Source: Pedobacter sp. FW305-3-2-15-E-R2A2
GTDB taxonomy: Bacteria > Bacteroidota > Bacteroidia > Sphingobacteriales > Sphingobacteriaceae
Reading direction: 5' to 3'
Length of the DNA: 64,000 nt
Assembly: GCF_038446955.1 (NCBI RefSeq)
Contig: NZ_CP151803.1
Span: forward strand, 6,696,001 to 6,760,000
The position numbers and the translations under genes were made by a program. Numbering within the stretch: position 1 is the first letter of the stretch; each line of letters opens with the position of its first letter. Below are positions 35,879-44,780 of this stretch, piece after piece. A model generated the notes under the pieces. That model was not told where the DNA came from. It did not search any database and was given only the letters and a program-made list of their open reading frames with translations.

Positions 35879-36586
35879 TTACCTCCCGTCTTTATTATTT
35901 CTTAATTCTTCAGTGATCAAAACCTTGATCTCGTCGTCCAGTTTAGATAAAGCTTCCTGACTGGTTGCTTCATAATATCCACGGATGCGACGCTGAGGAT
36001 CCAGCAATACAAACATATTGCTATATACAAACTTCTGTTCTCCGTTCTGTAACTCCCGGTGCGCGTCAATAAACAATCCTTTGTTAATCAGACCATAAAT
36101 TGTGGTGCTATCACCGGTCAACAGGTCCCATTTACCCGCCTTAGCACCTAAAACAGCTGCGTAATCAGCCAATACTTTAGGTGTATCTCTGGAAGGATCA
36201 ATGCTTAAACCAACAAAATTAACCGTTTTGTTATGCGCATAAGTCGCTTCAAAAGCTTTCATGGCTTTATTCGCAAAATTAACAGCATAGGTATTTCCTG
36301 TAGTATAAAACAGGTTCAGGACCAGGATCTTTCCTTCATAGCTTTTCCAGTTGACAGTATCTGCCTGTTGGTTGACTAATTTAAAATCAGGCACCAAGTG
36401 ATAAATCGTATCCGGAATCTTTTTCCCACGAACCGAATGAAAGGTCTTTGCCACTTCCTTAGGGCCAAAAAAAGGCAATGGCTTATAACGGTTTTTACCT
36501 TTATCCTGTAGCAAATAATACAAAAATCCTGGTACCGCTAAAATGGTGACCAGGATTAATATTTTTTTTATTTGTGAACTCTTCAT
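35879..36586 (-). CDS. SCO1/SenC-family protein lacking the copper ligands
   Basis: The 235-residue protein has an N-terminal anchor (about 8-26) and a thioredoxin-like SCO domain (about 60-225). SCO proteins deliver copper to the CuA centre of oxidase subunit II by a CxxxC pair and a distal His. Here the stretch usually reading TSCPTICP is TTGNTYAV, giving Gly97 and Ala101 in place of both Cys, and the usual HSNxFVLxD is YSNMFVLLD, with Tyr188 in place of His. The fold motifs DPSRDTPKVLADYA and IRGYY are intact. Gene order (subunit IV stop overlaps its ATG by 1 base as TAATG) ties it to the oxidase, but it cannot bind copper in the known way. Confidence 0.9.
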   Translation of the reverse strand: MKSSQIKKILILVTILAVPGFLYYLLQDKGKNRYKPLPFFGPKEVAKTFHSVRGKKIPDTIYHLVPDFKLVNQQADTVNWKSYEGKILVLNLFYTTGNTYAVNFANKAMKAFEATYAHNKTVNFVGLSIDPSRDTPKVLADYAAVLGAKAGKWDLLTGDSTTIYGLINKGLFIDAHRELQNGEQKFVYSNMFVLLDPQRRIRGYYEATSQEALSKLDDEIKVLITEELRNNKDGR

Positions 36587-36936
36587 TAAACAAGGGGCAT
36601 GTGAAGATGCAGGTAACCGCCTTCAATCAGCATTAATGTTATAAAGTAAAGAATAAAAATAAACGAGACAGTTAATGACAATTGTAAACCCAGTTTCTCA
36701 TACTTCAAGTGCATGAAATAAGCTACAATATAAAATGCTTTTAATAAAGTAAGTGCGATGTATAAGAAATTACCAACACCATGGCTCATTAAGCCTTTTG
36801 GCAATATCACAAGGGCAATGATAAACTCAATTACTGTGATCAGCAAAAGGATACCAAATACCTGCCATATTTTTTTCTTGGTTAAGCCTGCATGTTCGCC
36901 GTGTCCATGCTCTTCTGTATGTGCGTGCTCTGACAT
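36586..36936 (-). CDS. Cytochrome c oxidase subunit IV family protein
   Basis: The 116-residue protein begins with a His- and Glu-rich segment (HAHTEEHGHGEHAG) followed by three membrane segments (about 25-47, 55-75, 85-108), with the family motif AYFMHLKYEKLGLQ. It is a small accessory subunit of bacterial haem-copper oxidases. It lies 19 bp after the second subunit-III gene and is coupled to the SCO-like gene. Confidence 0.92.
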   Translation of the reverse strand: MSEHAHTEEHGHGEHAGLTKKKIWQVFGILLLITVIEFIIALVILPKGLMSHGVGNFLYIALTLLKAFYIVAYFMHLKYEKLGLQLSLTVSFIFILYFITLMLIEGGYLHLHMPLV

Positions 36937-36955
36937 AATATTTTTTATTGAATGA

Positions 36956-37663
36956 TTAAACTAAATAGAAGAATGTAAATACAAATACCCATACAAGGTC
37001 TACGAAGTGCCAGTATAAACCAACTTTCTCCACCATCAGGTAATGTCCGCGTTTTTCGAACGTACCATTAATGGTCATACATAGGATGATGATATTGATA
37101 ATTACCCCACTAAATACGTGAAATCCGTGAAATCCGGTAATCGTAAAGAACAGGTTTGAAAACTGTTGTGCAGAAACGGTAGAAACCTCACCTGTAAACA
37201 AGTGCTTTAATGTCTCCATTGGAGGAATTTTTCCCCAACCGAATCCTTCGTGGAATAAGTGTGTCCACTCTAAAGCCTGACAACCAAGGAACATGAATCC
37301 ACCAACGATTGTTGCAACCATCCACCAGATGACCTCTTTCTTCGAACGTCTGTGTCCCGCTTCCACTGCAAGTACCATCGTCACAGAGCTCATGATCAAA
37401 ATAAAAGTCATGATACCTACGAACACTAATGGCGCACCATGGTCCATAACTCCCGGAATAGATTGAAATACCAAATCCGGATCTGGCCAGGTTAATTTAG
37501 TGAAACGTTGAGCTCCATAATAAACCAATAATGAAGAGAATGTGAATGCATCAGAAAGCAAGAAAAACCACATCATTATTTTACCGTACTCTACCGACCA
37601 CGGTGAGCGACCGCCGCTCCAAGGAGTAGTTTTTACCTGATCTAATTGTGATAATGAATTCAT
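36956..37663 (-). CDS. Haem-copper oxidase subunit III, second copy
   Basis: The 235-residue membrane protein has about six helices. WFFLLSDAFTFSSLLVYYGAQRF, FFTITGFHGFHVFSGVIINII and the closing VGLYWHFVDLVWVFVFTFFYLV are typical of subunit III. It follows another, shorter subunit-III gene by 30 bp; the split into two consecutive members is common in this phylum. It belongs to the aa3 oxidase complex encoded upstream. Confidence 0.95.
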   Translation of the reverse strand: MNSLSQLDQVKTTPWSGGRSPWSVEYGKIMMWFFLLSDAFTFSSLLVYYGAQRFTKLTWPDPDLVFQSIPGVMDHGAPLVFVGIMTFILIMSSVTMVLAVEAGHRRSKKEVIWWMVATIVGGFMFLGCQALEWTHLFHEGFGWGKIPPMETLKHLFTGEVSTVSAQQFSNLFFTITGFHGFHVFSGVIINIIILCMTINGTFEKRGHYLMVEKVGLYWHFVDLVWVFVFTFFYLV

Positions 37664-37693
37664 TTTATAAATTGTAATAGTTTGTTAACAAAT

Positions 37694-38284
37694 CTAACTG
37701 TTCAAAAGTAAAAAAACATACAGATATATCCATAATATATCTATAAAATGCCAAAATATAGAGGCGATTTCCATCCTGTATTTAGCTTTTGCCACTGGTA
37801 TTTTACCATAGGCACCAAATAAACAATTCAAGATAAAACAAAGTCCTCCAAAAATGTGCAATAAGTGAAATCCAGAAACAATATAAATTAAAGATATTGC
37901 TGCGTTGTTATTCACGAGTGTAGCTCCGGTATGGTATAAAGCACTCCAGGCATCTACCTGAAGGTAACCAAAAACCAGGGCCAGAACCATAGTTCCCCAC
38001 AACAGGATTTTCTGAGATCCGATATTTCCTGCTTTCAATGCTTTTGCCGCAAGGAAGAGACAGACGCTGCTGCCAATCAGGATTAATGAACTGTACATAA
38101 AGGCGTCTGGAAGTACCAATCCATGACCTTTACCTTTTGATGCTGCGAATACGATGTAAAAGCTCGTAAAGCCCCCAAACATGATCGTCGAAGAAACCAC
38201 AAACAACCAAAGAATAAACTTCTTCGGCTTCGTATTTAACTCCTCACCATATTTTACATCCTGCTCTTTTAACGTATGTACCAT
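37694..38284 (-). CDS. Haem-copper oxidase subunit III, first copy
   Basis: The 196-residue membrane protein has five helices. KKFILWLFVVSSTIMFGGFTSFYIV, YIVSGFHLLHIFGGLCFIL and IASIFWHFIDILWIYLYVFLL show the subunit-III family with the His and Glu/Asp positions of the helix bundle. It lies 10 bp after ctaB. It could replace or complement the longer copy downstream. Confidence 0.94.
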   Translation of the reverse strand: MVHTLKEQDVKYGEELNTKPKKFILWLFVVSSTIMFGGFTSFYIVFAASKGKGHGLVLPDAFMYSSLILIGSSVCLFLAAKALKAGNIGSQKILLWGTMVLALVFGYLQVDAWSALYHTGATLVNNNAAISLIYIVSGFHLLHIFGGLCFILNCLFGAYGKIPVAKAKYRMEIASIFWHFIDILWIYLYVFLLLNS

Positions 38285-38294
38285 ATTTAAATTA

Positions 38295-39170
38295 TTAAGC
38301 TATAAAATCAAACAATAAAACCAACTGAACGATTGGCAGGTAAAAGAAAGAGCAAAACATCACCTTTCTGGCACTTGCCACGTCCATATTCATCCACATT
38401 TTAAACGCCAGCCACGCAAATACGAGCCCGGCAAGGAGGGACACCCCTGCAATATAATATCCACCAAAACCGTAAAAGGTCGGCATTAAGCTTACCGGAA
38501 TCAATACCAACGTACTGAAAAAGGTAATAAATGCACTCGTCTTATCTCTTTTTGTAGTCGGCAAAAGTCGGAACCCAGCCTTTTTATAATCATCATCCAG
38601 CACCCATGCAATCGCCCAGAAATGTGGCAACTGCCATACAAACTGAATCAGAAAAAGAATTACCGCAATCTGATCTATTTTCCCGTGTGCAGCTACATAA
38701 CCGATTAGTGGAGGTAATGCACCTGGAATTGCACCAACAATGGCTGCAATCGGTGATTTACGTTTTAACGGGGTATAAGCAAATGCATATAAGAAGATCG
38801 AGAATACAGAGAGTAAACCCGTTTCTATATTTAGTTTTCCAAGTAACCAGGTACCAAGCATTCCCATCACAAGACCGGAAACTAAACCTTGTCCCGTAGT
38901 CATGTGTCCGGCAGGCATCGGACGGTCCTTAGTTCTGGTCATCAATTTATCCAGGTCTACTTCGATCACCTCATTGAAGCAATTTGCCGCAGAGGTTACT
39001 AAAAAACCACCTACAATTAAAATCAACCAGTTCATCCAGTTAATATCCGGGCTTACCCCGTTAATCGGTACTTTAGAGCCTATTAAAAAAGTAACTGATG
39101 CGGAAAATACAACCAGAAAAGTTAATCTGAATTTAATGAGCTTAGAGAAATCTGCTAAAAACTGTTTCAA
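38295..39170 (-). CDS. ctaB: Protohaem IX farnesyltransferase (haem O synthase)
   Basis: The 291-residue membrane protein of the UbiA superfamily has nine helices. NCFNEVIEVDLDKLMTRTKDRPMP is the first Asp-rich motif with its haem-specific RT-RP tail, and WQLPHFWAIAWVLDDDYKKAGFRLLP is the second site. It adds a farnesyl group to haem B to give haem O, which CtaA turns into haem A for the oxidase in this cluster. It is also called CyoE. It lies 17 bp after ctaA. Confidence 0.96.
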   Translation of the reverse strand: MKQFLADFSKLIKFRLTFLVVFSASVTFLIGSKVPINGVSPDINWMNWLILIVGGFLVTSAANCFNEVIEVDLDKLMTRTKDRPMPAGHMTTGQGLVSGLVMGMLGTWLLGKLNIETGLLSVFSIFLYAFAYTPLKRKSPIAAIVGAIPGALPPLIGYVAAHGKIDQIAVILFLIQFVWQLPHFWAIAWVLDDDYKKAGFRLLPTTKRDKTSAFITFFSTLVLIPVSLMPTFYGFGGYYIAGVSLLAGLVFAWLAFKMWMNMDVASARKVMFCSFFYLPIVQLVLLFDFIA

Positions 39171-39187
39171 TTTATATATAATTAATA

Positions 39188-40246
39188 CTACTGATTGTAA
39201 GTGTCTGTTCTGTACACCAACAGGTACAGATAATATTGTAAGGTAAATAATACCGTAGAGAACAATATGTGTAATGCCTGAGCGTATGGAGGCAGCGCAA
39301 AGTTAGACAATAATAAGCCTGTTAGGAGTTGGATGATCAAAACTATGGCAATTGCATTACCAACTCTTAAAGCAGTTGCTTTTCCATTAAACTTGTCTTT
39401 TACGATCTTATAAATCACCAGGTTTACGATCAGCACCAATACGGCCACATCCCGGTGATAAGAAAAGGTCGCCCCTACTTTACTCACCCAGCTGCCCCTG
39501 TCATTGTACATCATTCCTTTTGAAATCGCATCAATCGCTTCCCTGACCTCTGTACCCAAAACAATTTGAAGGGTACTCAAAGCCACAGATCCCAGTACCA
39601 ATACCTTTAGCCAAATAATATTCGACATGATCACCGTCGCCTGTTTCTGCATTTGCAGGGCATAATTATAGGTATACACCAAAATTGCCAGAATCACCAG
39701 TGCGAGCAGCATGTGTACCGTTACAATCCAGGGCATCAGGTTTGTCGATACAACGATAGAACCCAACCAAGCCTGGAAACCTACAATAATCACATTCAGA
39801 ATACTCAATACCAGAATTCTTTTGGCAGCTTTACGATAAGCAAAAGCATAAACCACTAAACCAACCAATAGAAATCCGGTAATCGCGCCCATCAAACGGT
39901 TTAAATATTCCGTCCATGTTTTGGCTACGTTAAAAGTCTCAGGTGTTAAGATCGACTCATCATGTCTGATGCTGTCTGCAAGGTGTGCTTTTCCCATTTT
40001 CTCCAGCGTCTTTGCGAAACGTTCATTTTTCGCAACCCGCTCCGCTACATACTTTTGCTTATAGTTTGCAGGTAGCTGCGATGCGGAAGTTGGCGGAACA
40101 TACTGATCGAAACATTTCGGCCAATCCGGACAGCCCATCCCTGAACCCGTACTACGTACGATTCCCCCTGCCAGAATCAGCAATAGGGTGACGATGATGG
40201 TGATGAGGTTTAGCCTGATAAATCTCTTTTCAGATTTAGGAACCAT
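39188..40246 (-). CDS. ctaA: COX15/CtaA-family haem A synthase
   Basis: The 352-residue protein has eight membrane segments in two four-helix halves. Visible features are GGIVRSTGSGMGCPDWPKCF (conserved Cys pair), TVHMLLALVI, SYHRDVAVLV and ALHILFSTVLF with haem-ligand His candidates. The motif often written ExxHR reads EYLNR, with Asn116 at the usual His position. It oxidises haem O to haem A. It is the first gene after a hairpin terminator that separates it from ctaD, so it may be transcribed partly on its own. Confidence 0.94.
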   Translation of the reverse strand: MVPKSEKRFIRLNLITIIVTLLLILAGGIVRSTGSGMGCPDWPKCFDQYVPPTSASQLPANYKQKYVAERVAKNERFAKTLEKMGKAHLADSIRHDESILTPETFNVAKTWTEYLNRLMGAITGFLLVGLVVYAFAYRKAAKRILVLSILNVIIVGFQAWLGSIVVSTNLMPWIVTVHMLLALVILAILVYTYNYALQMQKQATVIMSNIIWLKVLVLGSVALSTLQIVLGTEVREAIDAISKGMMYNDRGSWVSKVGATFSYHRDVAVLVLIVNLVIYKIVKDKFNGKATALRVGNAIAIVLIIQLLTGLLLSNFALPPYAQALHILFSTVLFTLQYYLYLLVYRTDTYNQ

Positions 40247-40260
40247 GGTATGTGTTTAAG

Positions 40261-40308
40261 AAAAATGGGGCATCTGTTGTAAGTATTTACCTACTGCAGA
40301 TACCCCAT
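40261..40308 (-). terminator. Hairpin terminator or attenuator between ctaD and ctaA
   Basis: ATGGGGTATCTG and CAGATGCCCCAT (minus strand) pair over 12 positions with one mismatch around a 20-base loop, and five T follow on the minus strand. It sits in the 85-bp gap and would limit read-through from the act-cta operon. Confidence 0.75.
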
Positions 40309-40331
40309 TGTGTATTTTAGAATACGATGTA

Positions 40332-42218
40332 TTAGTCTAACTTCTCTGTTGCAGGAACATTTTTAGCTTCCCACTCTCTTTGTATACGCTCAGATTCAGT
40401 GTTACCTTCAAAATCATGAGGCATGTTTGAAGACATGGTCTGAGAGAAAGGTACAGTCTGAGGAATAAAATCCGCTTCTGAACCTGGTTTACTGTAATCA
40501 TATGGCCAACGGTATACTGTTGGGATTTCTCCTGGCCAGTTACCATGTAAATGTTCAACCGGTGTAGTCCACTCTAAAGTGTTAGACTCCCATGGATTCT
40601 GAGGAGCTTTTTTACCTCTGAAAATGTTATAGAAGAAGTTCCATAAGAATGCTACCTGTGCCAATGCACCGATAATAGCTGCCCAGGTAACAAATACGTT
40701 AACTGTTAACCATTTCTGCATAAACTCAAACTCAGTGAATGCATAGTAACGACGAGGTACACCATCTAAACCTAAGAAGTGAAGCGGGAAGAATACCAGG
40801 TAAGCAGAGATAAAAGTCAACCAGAAGTGAAGGTATCCCAATTTGCTGCTCATCATTCTACCGAACATTTTAGGATACCAGTGATATACACCTGCAAGCA
40901 TACCAAAGATCGCAGCAGAACCCATTACCAAGTGGAAGTGGGCAACAACGAAATAAGTATCATGTAAGTTGATATCCAGGGAAGCATTACCTAAGAAGAT
41001 ACCGGTCAAACCACCAGAGATGAAGAAAGATACCAATCCGATAGCAAATAACATTGCCGGCGTAAACTTGATATTACCTCTCCACAAGGTAGCCAGATAG
41101 TTGAAAGTCTTAACTGCTGAAGGAACAGCAATAATCAATGTGGTGATCATAAATACCCCACCCAATAACGGGTTCATACCCGTCACAAACATGTGGTGAC
41201 CCCAAACGATAAATGATAACACGGTGATACCGATCAATGAATAAATCATCGCATGGTAACCGAAGATAGGTTTTCTTGAGTTTACTGAAATTACCTCAGA
41301 AGAGATACCCAAAGCTGGCATAATTACAATATATACCTCCGGGTGACCAAGGAACCAGAATAAATGTTGCCATAGGATTGGGGAACCACCTTCATTAGGC
41401 AATACCTGTGTACCCATAACAATATCAGAAAGGTAGAAACTTGTTCCGAAACTACGGTCAAAGATCAAGAGTACCACACCCGCAACAAGTACAGGGAAAG
41501 ATAAGATACCTAAGATCGCAGTTAAAAAGAACGCCCAGATCGTCAATGGCATTTTCCAAAGGTCCATTCCTTTAGTACGCATGTTTAATACGGTACTCAC
41601 ATAGTTGATACCACCCATTAATGAGGAAGCAACAAACATGATCATACTGATCAACCATAAAGTCATACCTAATGCAGAACCTTTAATCGCAGTTGGTAAA
41701 GCAGATAACGGAGGATATACTGTCCATCCCGCACTTGCCGGACCTGTCTGAATAAAGAAAGAGCTCATCATCACCACACAAGCTCCAAAGAAGAACCAGT
41801 AAGATAACATGTTCAGGAATGGCGAGGCCATATCCCTAGCCCCTATCTGAAGAGGAATTAATAAGTTACTGAATGTACCACTCAGACCGGCAGTCAATAC
41901 AAAGAATACCATGATGGTACCATGTATCGTTACCAATGCCAGATAGAAATCCGGTTTGATACGTCCGCCTTCTGCCCATGTTCCAAGGAATGTTTCCAGG
42001 ATAGGGAAGTTTGTATCCGGCCATGCCAGTTGCAAACGGAAGAGGATAGACAAGCCCATCGCAATAACAGCCATAATAATACCTGTTATCAGGAACTGCT
42101 TAGCGATCATTTTGTGATCCTGACTAAAGACATACTTCGTTAAGAAGGTCTCTTTGTGATGCCCATGATCATCATGGCTATCGTGGTTATGTGTATCGTG
42201 TAATGATATAGTTGACAT
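40332..42218 (-). CDS. ctaD: Cytochrome c oxidase subunit I (aa3 type)
   Basis: The 628-residue protein has 12 core helices plus N- and C-terminal extensions. HLFWFLGHPEVYIVIMP has the CuB His and cross-linked Tyr, with the Glu typical of A1-type K/D-channel oxidases. HDTYFVVAHFHLVMG carries haem a3 and haem a ligands; TIHGTIMVFFVLTAG has the other haem a His. It reduces oxygen and pumps protons. A His-rich N-terminus precedes the first helix. It lies 20 bp after ctaC. Confidence 0.97.
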   Translation of the reverse strand: MSTISLHDTHNHDSHDDHGHHKETFLTKYVFSQDHKMIAKQFLITGIIMAVIAMGLSILFRLQLAWPDTNFPILETFLGTWAEGGRIKPDFYLALVTIHGTIMVFFVLTAGLSGTFSNLLIPLQIGARDMASPFLNMLSYWFFFGACVVMMSSFFIQTGPASAGWTVYPPLSALPTAIKGSALGMTLWLISMIMFVASSLMGGINYVSTVLNMRTKGMDLWKMPLTIWAFFLTAILGILSFPVLVAGVVLLIFDRSFGTSFYLSDIVMGTQVLPNEGGSPILWQHLFWFLGHPEVYIVIMPALGISSEVISVNSRKPIFGYHAMIYSLIGITVLSFIVWGHHMFVTGMNPLLGGVFMITTLIIAVPSAVKTFNYLATLWRGNIKFTPAMLFAIGLVSFFISGGLTGIFLGNASLDINLHDTYFVVAHFHLVMGSAAIFGMLAGVYHWYPKMFGRMMSSKLGYLHFWLTFISAYLVFFPLHFLGLDGVPRRYYAFTEFEFMQKWLTVNVFVTWAAIIGALAQVAFLWNFFYNIFRGKKAPQNPWESNTLEWTTPVEHLHGNWPGEIPTVYRWPYDYSKPGSEADFIPQTVPFSQTMSSNMPHDFEGNTESERIQREWEAKNVPATEKLD

Positions 42219-42238
42219 AATGTGCTATTCCAGTATTA

Positions 42239-43483
42239 TTATTTTTTTAAAGCTAATTGATTTGTTTTAACGGCAGAAGTATCTTTTGCTACACTATCTG
42301 CTGGCTTAGCTGCAACTGGTGCAGGTGCTGCAGTTACTGGCAGGCCAAACTCTTTTCTCAAATCGTCAGTTAAATAAGTTCCCTGTTTTTTAACCCAAGC
42401 CTCATACTCTGCCTGTGAAACAACCCTTACTTCTTTCTGCATTTTGTAGTGACCTTCACCACAAATCTTAGCACATAAGAATAGGTAAGCAAACTTAGGA
42501 TCATTGGTTTTCGCTTTCATCTCTTCAGTAGTGATGGTTGGCGTAAACTCAAAGTAAGAAGTCATACCCGGTACTGTATTCAATTGAATTCTGAAGTGAG
42601 GCATGTAAAAACTGTGCAATACATCTTTACTCGTTAAAATCAAACGAACAGGTTTGTTCACAGGAATTACCATCTCATCAGCAGTCTGGTCATCTAAAGT
42701 GTTTTTGTCTTTAAAATCAATACCCAACTGGTTAACACCGTTGATCAACTTGTAGTTTTTTACCCCTACAATCCCATCAGCTCCCGGATAACGGATCGCC
42801 CATGAAAACTGAGATGAAGTGATCTCAATACTTAAAGGCTTGTTGTTAGGATCTTCGATTTTGTAGAAAATTGATCTCCAGGTAAGGAAACCCATCAATA
42901 CCAATACGGTTAGAACCAATGCCGGAACAATTGTCCAGATACGCTCTAAAGCATTATTATGTGGATAGTAATACGCTTTTCTTTTTCCGGTGTTTTTATA
43001 GAAATAAGCAAAAGCAAACAGGATGATGTGCGTCGCGATAAACACGATAGTCGTAATGATCAACGTGATGTTAAACATCTGGTCAATTTTCTTACCATGC
43101 TCTGATGCTGCTTCCGGAAGGATCATCTTTCCATGAACCGTATATTCCCAGTATACACCGTACAAACCTACAATAAGGAATAACGCGAACAACGTTCCGT
43201 TTACTGCATTCCAGTTGATGCCTTTCGGTTTATCTTGAGCCTCACGGGTCAATTCATATACCTTTAATGCTTTTCCAATGATTGCTATGAATAAGCAAAG
43301 CAATAGAAATGCCATGGTATAAAATATAACCGTTTTATAAACCGGACCCATATCAACAGGTTTGGCGACGGTCTCAGCGGCAGCGCCGGCAGCTTGTGCA
43401 AATGCGCTTGTGCTTGCAAATGCAGTTAGAATCACTGCTAGTGCCGCTATTGTTTTGTTACTTATAAATTTTCTTAAACTCAT
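42239..43483 (-). CDS. ctaC: Cytochrome c oxidase subunit II with CuA site
   Basis: The 414-residue protein has a signal-like N-terminus (about 10-30), two further membrane helices after an N-terminal extension (about 50-72, 145-165), and a cupredoxin domain (about 200-370). VLHSFYMPHFRIQLNTVPG and LCAKICGEGHYKM provide both CuA Cys, the His and Met ligands. Lys stands where other phyla have Glu; that residue binds copper only by its backbone. There is no fused cytochrome c, so this is an aa3, not a caa3, enzyme. The tail is Ala/Pro/Lys-rich. It takes electrons from the ACIII cytochromes. Confidence 0.96.
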   Translation of the reverse strand: MSLRKFISNKTIAALAVILTAFASTSAFAQAAGAAAETVAKPVDMGPVYKTVIFYTMAFLLLCLFIAIIGKALKVYELTREAQDKPKGINWNAVNGTLFALFLIVGLYGVYWEYTVHGKMILPEAASEHGKKIDQMFNITLIITTIVFIATHIILFAFAYFYKNTGKRKAYYYPHNNALERIWTIVPALVLTVLVLMGFLTWRSIFYKIEDPNNKPLSIEITSSQFSWAIRYPGADGIVGVKNYKLINGVNQLGIDFKDKNTLDDQTADEMVIPVNKPVRLILTSKDVLHSFYMPHFRIQLNTVPGMTSYFEFTPTITTEEMKAKTNDPKFAYLFLCAKICGEGHYKMQKEVRVVSQAEYEAWVKKQGTYLTDDLRKEFGLPVTAAPAPVAAKPADSVAKDTSAVKTNQLALKK

Positions 43484-43551
43484 TTCCTTAAAAGTAGTAA
43501 CGCTGTACTTCTATTATACTATTATTTTATTTACTGTATTAAGATCACTTA

Positions 43552-44766
43552 TTACAAGTGATGATTCAAACTTTCCTGTAAGAACGGGTGGTTCTTGGCG
43601 ATCAAAGGTTGTTTACTTAGTGCTCTTAAAACGGTAAAGGTAAACAATCCTACAAAACCTACGGCTGTTCCGATCTCAATAAAACCAAAAGCATGGTGTT
43701 CTTCAACCGTTCCAGGCATAATCATTTGGTAATAATCAACCCAGTGACCACACAATACGATGATACACACCGTTAGCATGATGTTTTCCTGCCTTTTATT
43801 ATCTCTGTCCATTAATAACAATACCGGAGCTAAGAAATTCAGGATCAGGTTCAGATAGAACCAAAATTCGTAGTGATCGAACCTTTTGTAGAAGTATACA
43901 GTCTCTTCCGGCATGTTTGCATAATAGATCAGCATAAACTGAGCAAACCATACATAAGTCCAGAAAATAGAGAAACCGAAGATAAACTGTCCAAGGTTGT
44001 GTAAGTGACTATTGTTCACCCAGCTCATGTAACCTGCTTTTCTCAACAGGATAATGATGATGGCAATCGTTGCTAAACTGCTTACCCACATTGCGGCGAA
44101 GTTATACCAGCCAAACATAGTAGAGAACCAGTGTGCCTCTAATGACATGATCGTATCAAAAGCAAAGATTGGTGTAGTGAAACCGTAGATTACTAAAAAT
44201 ATACAAGAGTATTTAAAGCTTTTTCTGTAAGAGTTTAATCCTCCGGTTAAATCTTCATTTGTCGATAACTTCGCAAGAAGTACCGCAAAGATGCAATACA
44301 CACCTAAGAAGATCACCTGACGTGCCATAAAGAAAGGTACGTTAAGGAAAGCCGACTTACCGTCGATTAATTTATCATAGTTAGGACTGTTGATGTCCGT
44401 TAAACCCGGAGCATTCCAGTGATGATATAAGTTGTGTGTGTACAAGCCTGCTGCCATTACTGCGATCAGAATAACCACTGCAATTGGTAATGTTTTGGCC
44501 ATCGCCTGAGGTACACGTAGTATAGAAGCAGACCAACCTGCCTGTGCTACAAATTGAACAGCAAGAAAGAATGCACCTGACATGCAAACACATGCGAAGT
44601 AATAAGCCATCAGTAACAAGTTGGCAAAAGTACGCTCATGAAGCTCCTTAGCCGTAAAACCGTAGCCTATAGCTAATACCCCTACGGCAATAGCGACAAA
44701 GCTTAAGGTTTTTGCTTTACCTGTAAACTCAAACTGCTCAGTTAAATTATAATTGTGAGTTCCCAT
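43552..44766 (-). CDS. actF: Alternative complex III quinol-oxidising membrane subunit ActF
   Basis: The 404-residue membrane protein has about ten helices and matches the second, NrfD-related membrane subunit of ACIII. Typical segments are FLNVPFFMARQVIFLGVYCIF, MSLEAHWFSTMFGWYNFAAMW and YYANMPEETVYFYKRF. It follows actE by 14 bp and precedes ctaC by 68 bp. With ActC it forms the membrane core that may translocate protons. Confidence 0.94.
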   Translation of the reverse strand: MGTHNYNLTEQFEFTGKAKTLSFVAIAVGVLAIGYGFTAKELHERTFANLLLMAYYFACVCMSGAFFLAVQFVAQAGWSASILRVPQAMAKTLPIAVVILIAVMAAGLYTHNLYHHWNAPGLTDINSPNYDKLIDGKSAFLNVPFFMARQVIFLGVYCIFAVLLAKLSTNEDLTGGLNSYRKSFKYSCIFLVIYGFTTPIFAFDTIMSLEAHWFSTMFGWYNFAAMWVSSLATIAIIIILLRKAGYMSWVNNSHLHNLGQFIFGFSIFWTYVWFAQFMLIYYANMPEETVYFYKRFDHYEFWFYLNLILNFLAPVLLLMDRDNKRQENIMLTVCIIVLCGHWVDYYQMIMPGTVEEHHAFGFIEIGTAVGFVGLFTFTVLRALSKQPLIAKNHPFLQESLNHHL

Positions 44767-44780
44767 TTATTTGTGCTTTT

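Noticed and set aside
36956..38284. Two subunit-III genes as a frameshifted single gene
   Set aside because: Each has its own start, full helix set and closing helix, with a 30-bp gap; they are separate paralogues.
42239..43483. Defective CuA site in ctaC because Glu is replaced by Lys (CAKIC)
   Set aside because: That Glu binds copper by its backbone only, all side-chain ligands are present, and the Lys form appears usual in this phylum.
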